Below are positions 1-5,967 of a stretch of DNA of 7,608 nt, piece after piece; position 1 is the stretch's first letter, and every line of letters starts with the position of its first letter. The translations under genes and the position numbers were made by a program. Below the pieces are notes generated by a model, which did no database searches, was not told the DNA's origin, and worked only from the letters and a program-made list of their open reading frames with translations. Source of the stretch: an uncultured Erysipelotrichaceae bacterium (GTDB taxonomy: Bacteria > Bacillota_I > Bacilli_A > RFN20 > CAG-826); contig CADCDV010000102.1 in assembly GCA_902800255.1 (NCBI GenBank), positions 1-7,608 of the forward strand, read 5' to 3'.

Positions 1-2
1 TA

Positions 3-1220
3 GTCGATATTCCCGATGCCGAACCCGACACCGAAACACTGCCTGAGACAGAAGTTTCAGCGGAAAACAGTGAACCTGATAACATGATAAATATCGACTA
101 TACTGATCCGAATGATTATCTTTTAATGAGCGAAGACGATTCCTGGAAAGAGATATATGCCGATTATCTTGAGAACGATCTCAAAGAGATCAGAGAAGCC
201 CTCAAAGAGAAGAAACTCACTGAGGCTAAACTTGTCTCTAGAGGCGAATATCTCTGTGCTAAACTCTTAGCCGCATACCTTGGCTATTCTTTCCTCGATG
301 CCAAAGACCTCATCACCTTCAAATTCGATGGAAAGGTCGATGAGAAAAAGACGAGCGAAGATATCGCTAAAGCCTTTGAGAAAGTCGAGAAAGCCGTCAT
401 TCCTGGCTTCTATGGCGCTTATCCAAATGGAGAGGTCTGTTTATTCAGCCGTGGAGGAAGCGATGTCAGCGCTTCATACTTCGCTGAAGCCTTAGACGCT
501 TATCTCTATGAGAACTTCACCGATGTGAGTGGCTTCTATATGGCCGATCCTCGCATCATTCCAAACCCACTTAGAATCAATGAGATCTCTTATGACGAAT
601 TAAGAGAGCTCTCTTATGCTGGTGCCCAGGTCTTACACGCTGAGACAATCATCCCTCTTATGGAGAAACGCATTCCTCTTGAGGTTCTTAATTCCAATTG
701 CCCTGAAGAAGGCGGAACCTTCATCAAAGATAAGGCCCCTGGCAACAACCACCTCATCACCGGTCTCACTGGCAAGAAAGGATTCATTGCCCTTACTTTT
801 GTTAAGAGCCGCGAATACGACAAGCTTGAAAGCATCCGTGCTGTCCTTGATGTCTTCGCAAGATACAAAGTCTCAGTTGAGCATATCCCAACCTCAATCG
901 ATAGCTTCTCCATCATCGCTGAGAAGAGCAAATTAGAAGACCGTTATTTCGACCTTGTTGCCGAGCTTAAGAAGCTTCCTGAGATCGTCTCCATCAGTGA
1001 AGACTCTGATGTCGCTTTGATCGCCATCGTTGGTTCTAACATGGCTAAGAAGAGCGGTGTCTCTGGTAGACTCCTTAGCGTCTTCGGCGAAGAGAAGATC
1101 AACATCAAACTCATCGACCAGGGACGTGAGGAAATCAACATCATCGTCGGCATCTCTAACAGCGATTTCGAGAAGTCGCTTAAGGCGTTATACACGAGAT
1201 TCTCCGGGGAAATTATTTAA
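3..1220 (+). CDS. lysC: Aspartate kinase (aspartokinase), 5'-truncated by window edge
   Basis: Phosphorylates L-aspartate to 4-phospho-aspartate, the first step towards lysine/diaminopimelate, threonine and methionine, in the cytoplasm. The frame is open from position 3. The ATG at 84 is therefore probably internal, and the missing start would carry the KFGG nucleotide-binding motif. Counting from the Met at 84, visible kinase motifs are SRGEYLCAKLLAAYLG (about 52-67), PGFYGAYPNG (107-116), FSRGGSDVSASY (121-132), the LYENFTDVSGFYMADPR block (141-157) and ELSYAGAQVLH (175-185). Two ACT regulatory domains follow (about 232-300 and 302-378), so feedback control by a pathway amino acid is expected; which one cannot be read from the sequence. 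The first roughly 47 visible residues are strongly acidic with no Lys or Arg, and look like an insert before the SRGEYL motif. The gene ends tail-to-tail with the sigma gene, overlapping it by 4 bp. Family assignment is firm; the symbol is less sure because paralogues exist. Confidence 0.93.
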   Translation, partial: VDIPDAEPDTETLPETEVSAENSEPDNMINIDYTDPNDYLLMSEDDSWKEIYADYLENDLKEIREALKEKKLTEAKLVSRGEYLCAKLLAAYLGYSFLDAKDLITFKFDGKVDEKKTSEDIAKAFEKVEKAVIPGFYGAYPNGEVCLFSRGGSDVSASYFAEALDAYLYENFTDVSGFYMADPRIIPNPLRINEISYDELRELSYAGAQVLHAETIIPLMEKRIPLEVLNSNCPEEGGTFIKDKAPGNNHLITGLTGKKGFIALTFVKSREYDKLESIRAVLDVFARYKVSVEHIPTSIDSFSIIAEKSKLEDRYFDLVAELKKLPEIVSISEDSDVALIAIVGSNMAKKSGVSGRLLSVFGEEKINIKLIDQGREEINIIVGISNSDFEKSLKALYTRFSGEII

Positions 1221-1915
1221 TTAACCCCTGCAAATCCCAATTGTTTTTGCTTATTTAAGAGATATGAAGGGACCTTTATTCCAGTAAGGGTCTCTTTTAT
1301 TTTCGAGCAGAAAGAAGTGAATATCTGATGGGCTTGGGTGATCGATATCTTTAAGGACTGTGCGATCTCTCGATAAGTTAAACCATCCATTCTTAGACCG
1401 ACGATTTCCTTCTCGGTCCTCGATAGATTCGCTCCCGTTGAGGAAAGCCTATCAATCGACTCGACATAATCCATGTAATAAGGGACGTTGTTATATTCAC
1501 TCTTATCAGCGATGGTCTCACCTAAGATATATGGCTCGCCTTCTTCTGAATGGTATTCCTCATCTAAGGAAAGGGTGTTCGCTCTTTCGAAGACGTAATT
1601 GCTATTGGCCTCTGAGACAAGGGAGTTCTTCATAAGGATTGAGAAATAGGTCTTAACAGAGGCTTTCGCACCAAAGGTGTAATTCTTGTAGACCGATGTG
1701 AAAGCATCATAGAAAGCGTGATTGAATTCCCAATGATCGAGAAGCTTGATGATGGCCGGAGATACCGACTTCCCTACAAGATGACGTTTGTTGTAATACC
1801 TTTTGAAGAATTCGCTTTTCGCATTGACGTTGCCGCTTCGAGAAAGAAGAAGCAAATAACCATCTGATGGGTTGCTTAAAAGAGGGCCCCTTCGAGGCCA
1901 ATCCTGACTTTCCAT
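1217..1915 (-). CDS. Sigma-70 family RNA polymerase sigma factor, divergent SigH-like
   Basis: Predicted alternative sigma factor that directs RNA polymerase to a specific promoter set. The 232 residues are close to the length of Bacillus SigH. Residues about 17-105 resemble sigma region 2, including an opening that resembles the SigH/ECF start (DGYLLLLSRSGNVNAKSEFF). A linker with SLDEEYHSEEGE (about 116-127) resembles the segment after region 2 in SigH. Region 4 is clear at about 163-208: LSRTEKEIVGLRMDGLTYREIAQSLKIS is a typical helix-turn-helix. The region 2.2 core-binding signature, DLxQEG in SigH, is poorly conserved here (EFNHAFYDAF), so the target promoters may differ. The ATG at 1915 is chosen because GGAAAGGAA lies upstream at good spacing. 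The stop of rlmB is 17 bases upstream. The order cysS...rlmB...sigma matches the Bacillus cysS-mrnC-rlmB-yacP-sigH cluster. An orphan regulator with only a sigma-like HTH remains possible. Confidence 0.78.
   Translation of the reverse strand: MESQDWPRRGPLLSNPSDGYLLLLSRSGNVNAKSEFFKRYYNKRHLVGKSVSPAIIKLLDHWEFNHAFYDAFTSVYKNYTFGAKASVKTYFSILMKNSLVSEANSNYVFERANTLSLDEEYHSEEGEPYILGETIADKSEYNNVPYYMDYVESIDRLSSTGANLSRTEKEIVGLRMDGLTYREIAQSLKISITQAHQIFTSFCSKIKETLTGIKVPSYLLNKQKQLGFAGVN
1268..1303 (+). terminator. Rho-independent terminator of the aspartate kinase gene
   Basis: An 11-bp stem pairs 1268-1278 with 1285-1295 (two G-U pairs, no mismatches), around a 6-base loop TTCCAG. It is followed by a T-rich run TTTTATTTT at 1295-1303. 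It starts 47 bases after the kinase stop codon and has the expected orientation for + strand transcripts. It lies wholly inside the 3' part of the opposing sigma-factor gene. On the - strand the hairpin is not followed by a T run, so it should work in one direction only. Confidence 0.75.
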
Positions 1916-1922
1916 GAGTCTA

Positions 1923-1931
1923 TTCCTTTCC
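1923..1931 (-). promoter_or_regulatory. Ribosome binding site of the sigma factor gene
   Basis: On the - strand this reads GGAAAGGAA. Its AAAGGA core ends 8 bases before the ATG at 1915. It lies in the 17-base gap after the rlmB stop and supports this start codon. Confidence 0.65.
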
Positions 1932-1932
1932 G

Positions 1933-2685
1933 CTACTTCCTAGCGCGAGATATTTCGGAAATAAGAATGGCTGCGGATACCGAAGCGTTAAGGCTATTGA
2001 CGTGCCCCACCATCGGGATCTTGATAACGAAGTCGCTGTGTTCTAGGAGTAACCTAGAGATGCCAAAACCTTCGCTGCCGACAACTAAAGCTATCGGACA
2101 CTTATAATCGACTTCATCGTATTCCTGAGTTGCTTCTCCATCACTACTTACGATCCAGAAACCGTTTTTCTTAAGGGTCTCTGCAGCTTGGGTGAGATTG
2201 GCTACCACCGCAACCTTAACATAGTTGATGGCGCCAGTAGAGACTCTTGCGACTGTGGCGTTAAGAGGGACTTGGCCCTGCTTCTTCATGATGACACCAT
2301 CGACGCCAAAAGCATCGCATGAGCGAAGGATGGCTCCAAGGTTGTGGGGATCTTCGATTCCATCAAGGATGAGAAAGAGAGGCTCTTTCTTGCCCTTGAC
2401 TCCATTAAGGAGATCCTCTAACGAATAAGTCTCGTAGGTTTTGACTTTGGCGACGAATCCTTGGTGATGGTCGTTGCCTGCCATATTGTTCAAATAGGCA
2501 GCGTCGACATACTTAAGTTCCACGCCTTTCTTATTTGCCAAACCAACAAGTTCATGGCCGCTTAATCTCTCTAAGGTGTAGAGAGTTTCAACGTTGCCGC
2601 TAAGCAAAGACTCGCGGACGCTGTTGATGCCATAAATTGAAGTGGACTTATTGTTGGAAGGTTTTCTCTTGTTGTGAATATGCAT
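1933..2685 (-). CDS. rlmB: 23S rRNA (guanosine-2'-O-)-methyltransferase RlmB (SpoU/TrmH family)
   Basis: SPOUT-class methyltransferase that 2'-O-methylates the G2251-equivalent of 23S rRNA in the peptidyl-transferase P loop, using S-adenosylmethionine. In the 250-residue form, the N-terminal substrate-binding domain shows SIYGINSVRESL (16-27) and HHQGFVAKV (73-81). The three SPOUT motifs follow. Motif 1 is LDGIEDPHNLGAILRSCDAFG (about 107-127, catalytic Arg at 121). Motif 2 is ALVVGSEGFGISR (about 199-211). Motif 3 is IPMVGHVNSLNASVSAAIL (223-241), which forms the trefoil knot with motif 2. A TTG at 2727 in the same frame would add 14 residues and overlap mgtC by 29 bases. The ATG at 2685 gives the usual family length and lies 13 bases after the mgtC stop, so I chose it. 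Neither start has a clear Shine-Dalgarno sequence, so translation is probably coupled to mgtC. TrmH-type tRNA methylation is the alternative, but the N-terminal domain and the cysS linkage favour RlmB. Confidence 0.92.
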   Translation of the reverse strand: MHIHNKRKPSNNKSTSIYGINSVRESLLSGNVETLYTLERLSGHELVGLANKKGVELKYVDAAYLNNMAGNDHHQGFVAKVKTYETYSLEDLLNGVKGKKEPLFLILDGIEDPHNLGAILRSCDAFGVDGVIMKKQGQVPLNATVARVSTGAINYVKVAVVANLTQAAETLKKNGFWIVSSDGEATQEYDEVDYKCPIALVVGSEGFGISRLLLEHSDFVIKIPMVGHVNSLNASVSAAILISEISRARK

Positions 2686-2698
2686 AAAGAATGGGTTT

Positions 2699-3241
2699 TT
2701 AGTTGTTGATTGTGTATTTGAGATCAAGTGGCTTTAGGGAAACCCTGATATCGTCTACGAAAAGGGAATTGGAGTTCCCTCGAGTGTGTTTCATTCTCAA
2801 AGTGATCTGAATCGCTTTCTCGCCTTCACGGTCGATTAAGAGGGATTCAGTGTACATGATTTTGACGTTATGTTGGCTCGCTAAAGAGAGCAAATCGGCT
2901 AAAACAGCTTTGTCAGAAGGGAAGAGCAAAACGATTATTGGATTGCGTTTTACCATGGTTTCTTCGATTTTTCTCATCATGACAAGGGCAACAAAGGCAA
3001 GGATTGTACCTAAAGCACCGATGACGAAGTTGCCACTGCCACATGCAATGCCAAGGGCCATGACGATCCAGATAGTGGTCGCTGTGGTAAGGCCTTTGAT
3101 ACCGGTTCCGGTCTGAAGGATTGTGCCAGCGCCTAAGAAGCCAATACCGGTGACGATCTGAGCCGCTAAACGGGCTGGGTCACGAACCGCATCAGGATGG
3201 GCGGCATCCCAAGCGGCAAAGCCATAGATGGAAATCATCAT
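2699..3241 (-). CDS. MgtC/SapB family membrane protein, C-terminal part (frame-broken gene)
   Basis: Carries most of an MgtC-type inner membrane protein. Residues 21-40 hold the family core (DPARLAAQIVTGIGFLGAGT). GLTTATTIWIVMALGIACGSG (50-70) and the helix at about 72-89 complete the membrane part. A soluble C-terminal domain of ACT-like size follows (about 98-175). MgtC proteins are linked to growth at low magnesium, to virulence in Salmonella and to modulation of ATP synthase; the role here is unknown. The reading frame should continue from the fragment at 3238-3447. In this frame, coding resemblance extends upstream of the ATG at 3241 through ILVATGSAIV to about 3271. That region joins the other fragment's GLRT motif if one base is added. 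The ATG overlaps the TGA of the upstream fragment (ATGA), so reinitiation could make this piece separately. It would start within the third hydrophobic segment, which makes a functional stand-alone protein doubtful. Confidence 0.85.
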   Translation of the reverse strand: MMISIYGFAAWDAAHPDAVRDPARLAAQIVTGIGFLGAGTILQTGTGIKGLTTATTIWIVMALGIACGSGNFVIGALGTILAFVALVMMRKIEETMVKRNPIIVLLFPSDKAVLADLLSLASQHNVKIMYTESLLIDREGEKAIQITLRMKHTRGNSNSLFVDDIRVSLKPLDLKYTINN

Positions 3242-3447
3242 GACGATGGCTGAGCCTGTAGCGACAAGGATGTCCTAAGACCTGCCGCGTGGCCATTATA
3301 TTCACGTTCGAAACCGATGATGCCGCTGAAGACGATGGCAAGAACAATGGAAAGAAGGATAAGGCAAAGGTTACCAACCCATGCCGGGGCAGCACCGTTA
3401 AAACCGCTGTTGAACCAGCTGGTGATGATTTGATCAATCGTCGTCAT
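3238..3447 (-). CDS. MgtC/SapB family membrane protein, N-terminal part (frame-broken gene)
   Basis: First part of the MgtC-like gene. It has a short N-terminus, a hydrophobic helix at about 24-44 (VGNLCLILLSIVLAIVFSGII) and the family motif GFEREYNGHAAGLRT (45-59). After that motif the frame runs into about 10 unrelated residues and a TGA. Continuing the homology needs a shift at about 3269-3274: one extra base gives ...GLRT-ILVATGSA... A TAG in the second frame at 3275-3277 means the shift must lie downstream of it. With the shift, the gene would code for about 249 residues, near the family's usual length. The ATG at 3447 has a strong AGGAGG site. The gene lies 24 bases after the cysS stop and sits where mini-RNase III (mrnC) is found in Bacillus. 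A single-base sequencing or assembly error is as likely as a real mutation. Confidence 0.85.
   Translation of the reverse strand: MTTIDQIITSWFNSGFNGAAPAWVGNLCLILLSIVLAIVFSGIIGFEREYNGHAAGLRTSLSLQAQPSS
3269..3274 (-). other. Frameshift point in the mgtC-like gene
   Basis: Upstream of here the frame gives the conserved GFEREY...GLRT motif, and downstream the other frame gives ILVATGSAIVMMISIYG. One missing base at AGGACATCC explains both. Family members often have one more residue (GLRTH), which would instead imply a 4-base loss from an AC-rich stretch. No homopolymer is present. Confidence 0.8.
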
Positions 3448-3455
3448 GCTTCTTT

Positions 3456-3461
3456 CCTCCT
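3456..3461 (-). promoter_or_regulatory. Strong Shine-Dalgarno site of the mgtC-like gene
   Basis: On the - strand this reads AGGAGG, 8 bases before the ATG at 3447. It is the strongest ribosome binding site in the window and fixes the start of the N-terminal mgtC fragment. Confidence 0.8.
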
Positions 3462-3471
3462 ATATCAGGCA

Positions 3472-4818
3472 TTAGAAAATGCCTTTTTCGATCATCTTCG
3501 CTCTAAGGGCGTCGCTCTTAGCGAAGTCTTTGTTAGCCTTTGCTTCATCATACTCCGCGTAGAGTTTTTTGTCTTCCTCAGTGAGGTGAGGGATGGCGAT
3601 AGTAAGTCCAAGGACTTCGCAGTATGAACGGACTTTGGCAAAGCTATCGCCAAGAGCGTTCATATCAAGAGGCCTTGTCCTAAGGCACTGGTTAAGGGTC
3701 TTGTTCTCTTCGTATAACACTGCAAGAGCGTTTGGAGTATTAAGGTCATCGCACATCGCATCAAGGAAAGCGTCCTCGTTCGATGGCTTAAGGGTATCGA
3801 TATCAACTCCGTTGAGTTGGAGAGTGACCGCGCTCTTACGGAGAGACATGGTTAACTGATTGATCTTGGTCTGGGCTTCTTTGATGGTATCGACGCTGAA
3901 AGAAGCTGGGGCTCTATAGTGGCAAGCAAGAAGCATGAGCCTAAATGCAGCGCCACCATACTCTTTGACAACATCCTTCATGAGGATGACGTTGCCAAGG
4001 GATTTGGACATCTTCTCGTTGTCGATGTTGATGAAGCCGTTATGCATCCAGTAACGGGCAAGCTTGTTATGGTTATGGGCTTTGGACTGAGCCATCTCAT
4101 TCTCGTGATGAGGGAACTTGAGGTCAAATCCACCGCCATGGATATCGATATAACCATCTTGGTTTCTGAAGATGGAATCGATCATGACGCAGCACTCACT
4201 ATGCCAGCCAGGTCTTCCTTCTCCCCATTTGGTTTTCCATTTGATTCCTTCTTCGGTCTTTTTCCAAAGGGCGAAATCAAGAGGATCTTCTTTCTTTGAT
4301 TCGACGGCGATTCTTGCACCCGATTCAAGATCTTCGACAGCATTGCCGCTTAACTCACCATATTCAGGGATGTTCTTAACGCGGAGATAGACGTCTCCAT
4401 CGACAGCGTATGCTTCACCTTTCTCTTCAAGCTCTTCAATGTACTTGATGATCTCAGGCATATACACAGTTGGTTTTGGAGTCTCATCTGGTTGGAGAGC
4501 ACCTACTTCATCAACGAGCCTACGGTATTCAGCGATAACGCTTTCGGTTAATTCTTTCTCAGTGATGCCAAGCTCTTTGGCTCTATTGATGATCTTGTCA
4601 TCGACGTCAGTGTAGTTACTCACAAACTTAACTTCATATCCAAGGTGGATGAGAAGACGACGAAGAACATCAAAAGTAACGACTGGTCTAAAGTTACCGA
4701 CGTGAGGATCATTATAGACAGTTGGGCCACAGCAATAGATAGCGACTTTACCTGGTACTAATGGCGTGAAGGTCTCTTTCTTCATGCCTAAGGAGTTGAA
4801 AATCTTAAGTTCTCTCAT
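3472..4818 (-). CDS. cysS: Cysteine--tRNA ligase (cysteinyl-tRNA synthetase)
   Basis: Class I aminoacyl-tRNA synthetase that activates cysteine with ATP and loads it on tRNA-Cys in the cytoplasm. The 448 residues are near the family's usual 460. CCGPTVYNDPHVGNFRP (29-45) contains the HIGH-type ATP motif as HVGN (39-42) and the first zinc ligand Cys30. By alignment with the E. coli enzyme, the other zinc ligands are Cys209 (GWHSEC), His237 and Glu241 (HHENE). KMSKS is intact at 269-273, in the context NEKMSKSLGN. The connecting region with SNYTDVDDKII (67-77) and the C-terminal helical anticodon-binding part (about 310-448) are present. The N-terminus MRELKIFNSL matches the usual start of the family, so the ATG at 4818 is accepted despite the lack of a Shine-Dalgarno sequence. 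It appears to lead the cysS-mgtC-rlmB-sigma run. Function is firm. Confidence 0.98.
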   Translation of the reverse strand: MRELKIFNSLGMKKETFTPLVPGKVAIYCCGPTVYNDPHVGNFRPVVTFDVLRRLLIHLGYEVKFVSNYTDVDDKIINRAKELGITEKELTESVIAEYRRLVDEVGALQPDETPKPTVYMPEIIKYIEELEEKGEAYAVDGDVYLRVKNIPEYGELSGNAVEDLESGARIAVESKKEDPLDFALWKKTEEGIKWKTKWGEGRPGWHSECCVMIDSIFRNQDGYIDIHGGGFDLKFPHHENEMAQSKAHNHNKLARYWMHNGFINIDNEKMSKSLGNVILMKDVVKEYGGAAFRLMLLACHYRAPASFSVDTIKEAQTKINQLTMSLRKSAVTLQLNGVDIDTLKPSNEDAFLDAMCDDLNTPNALAVLYEENKTLNQCLRTRPLDMNALGDSFAKVRSYCEVLGLTIAIPHLTEEDKKLYAEYDEAKANKDFAKSDALRAKMIEKGIF

Positions 4819-4830
4819 AACAGATATAGT

Positions 4831-4852
4831 TTACTCTCAGTTAAGAGAGTAA
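4831..4852 (-). promoter_or_regulatory. Perfect inverted repeat in the cysS leader
   Basis: An 8-bp perfect inverted repeat (TTACTCTC / GAGAGTAA) with a 6-base spacer ends 12 bases before the cysS start, within the 78-bp gap after the helicase gene. A short hairpin in the leader or an operator for a dimeric repressor are both possible. It is a poor terminator for the helicase gene because no T run follows on the - strand. A weak -10-like TAAACT overlaps its cysS-proximal end, but I see no matching -35 at good spacing. The gap is too short for a full T-box leader. Confidence 0.35.
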
Positions 4853-4896
4853 GCCACAAAAGAGATAAAGCCGACGCTCTTGCCAAACACCGCTAA

Positions 4897-5967
4897 TCAT
4901 TTCTCGGGCTTCATATACCCTTCAATGACGGCTATTTGTACGTCATCAACCGTTTCTTGGCTGAGTTCGAGGTTCTCAAAGCCTTTCTCGTTTTTAACTT
5001 TCTTAAGTATCTCAAAATCCATAAGGGCTTTTAAAAGCAAATAGACATAGCTATTGCTCTTTTCCTTGAGCATTCCGAAACCATCGTTTTCATTTAGTTT
5101 GAACGACAGAATCACTTTGCTCTCTTCGCCCTTAACAAACTTTGACAGCGCCATATAGCTGAAACGATATTTTGATGTTTTGTAGATCGAAGCAATAACA
5201 GAAAGAAGTAAGGTCACATCATGTTTTACTTCACTGTTCCTCACACGCCCATTTTCATCGACAAGGATCCTTGTTTTGTCTTGCGTATAGTTCTCTGGGA
5301 ACATGGCATAGTTGCACCCACTTCCGTCAGGCTTGTAATTAGTGCATCCAAGCATCCTGTCGCTTCTGCGGGCGTTCCTATTCTTAATCGGTTTTACAAC
5401 CAAATATCCATCATGACAATCAGGGCACTTTGAAATGGAAAAGCCAAATATATTTCCATTCAAATCGTTAGTTAAAAAACCACACACTTCAGGGTCGTTT
5501 GAACAAATCCAGAGGCGTTTTACCGAGGATTTTAGTTTTAACTTAGTCTCTCTAAGTTGGAGAGGATAGCCACAAATTGGGCACGAATGTTTCCTGTCAT
5601 TCCATTCATTTGGCGATAGTTCAACGCCACGGAGTGTGACGGTAGTAAATTTGTCTTTAATCTCGGTAATGAATTTGGATGGCCTATTTTGTGGTGTGAT
5701 GATATAAACCCTATTCTTGGTTCTGGTAAGAGCTACGTAGAAAAGGCGCCTCTCTTCCTCGAAGTCTAGGGTCTCGTCATCTTTCACAACAAGCTTCATT
5801 ACAGGGTCATCTTCAATCTTTGATGGGAATCCCAAAATGTCGTCTTTGCCATTGATGATGATAACGTTGTCTCGGCCAAGACCTTTCGATGCGTGAGCGG
5901 TCATGAAAGAGAGATCTAGTTTTGGGTATTTGTTGCAGATAAGTCGATTACCATCCCATGTGAACAA
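4897..5967 (-). CDS. Helicase IV-type UvrD-like helicase, C-terminal part (frame-broken gene)
   Basis: C-terminal continuation of the helicase at 5916-7608. Counting from the TTG at 5967, motif V is LSFMTAHASKGLGRDNVIII (19-38) and motif VI is EEERRLFYVALTRTKNRVYII (70-90), the arginine-finger helix of SF1 motors. Two four-cysteine zinc ribbons of the topoisomerase C-terminal type follow: Cys129/132/155/162 and Cys181/184/208/218. The last part (about 250-335) resembles an RQC-type winged helix of RecQ helicases: a helix ending in LSKFVKG, then GFGMLKEKSNSYVYLLLKALMDFEIL. That last call is pattern-based and less sure. The TTG at 5967 is not a credible natural start. The frame is open upstream to about 6055 and reads LSNYNFDGKNLSRLEDLF, so the piece belongs to the larger protein. 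TGA ends it 78 bp before cysS. Confidence 0.85.
   Translation of the reverse strand: MFTWDGNRLICNKYPKLDLSFMTAHASKGLGRDNVIIINGKDDILGFPSKIEDDPVMKLVVKDDETLDFEEERRLFYVALTRTKNRVYIITPQNRPSKFITEIKDKFTTVTLRGVELSPNEWNDRKHSCPICGYPLQLRETKLKLKSSVKRLWICSNDPEVCGFLTNDLNGNIFGFSISKCPDCHDGYLVVKPIKNRNARRSDRMLGCTNYKPDGSGCNYAMFPENYTQDKTRILVDENGRVRNSEVKHDVTLLLSVIASIYKTSKYRFSYMALSKFVKGEESKVILSFKLNENDGFGMLKEKSNSYVYLLLKALMDFEILKKVKNEKGFENLELSQETVDDVQIAVIEGYMKPEK

Noticed and set aside
1161..1180. Inverted repeat AGCGA...TCGCT near the end of the kinase gene, a possible terminator for the opposing sigma gene.
   Set aside because: The stem is short with a mismatch, no T run follows on either strand, and it lies in well-conserved ACT-domain coding sequence.
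2686..2727. Longer RlmB start at a TTG, giving 264 residues.
   Set aside because: It overlaps mgtC by 29 bases, adds residues that the family lacks and has no ribosome binding site.
3272..3279. CTTAGG next to the mgtC frame break resembles the yeast Ty1 +1 frameshift heptamer CUU-AGG-C.
   Set aside because: The needed shift is -1 (or one added base), not +1, and the Ty1 mechanism depends on yeast tRNAs.
3919..4299. A 126-codon + strand open frame inside cysS.
   Set aside because: It is the complement of the conserved KMSKS and zinc-ligand region and shows no independent coding signs.
4831..4899. Possible use of TGA as tryptophan, which would extend the helicase past 4897.
   Set aside because: Tryptophan codons inspected in the genes here are TGG, and the extension would add only about 20 unremarkable residues, ending at the inverted repeat before cysS.
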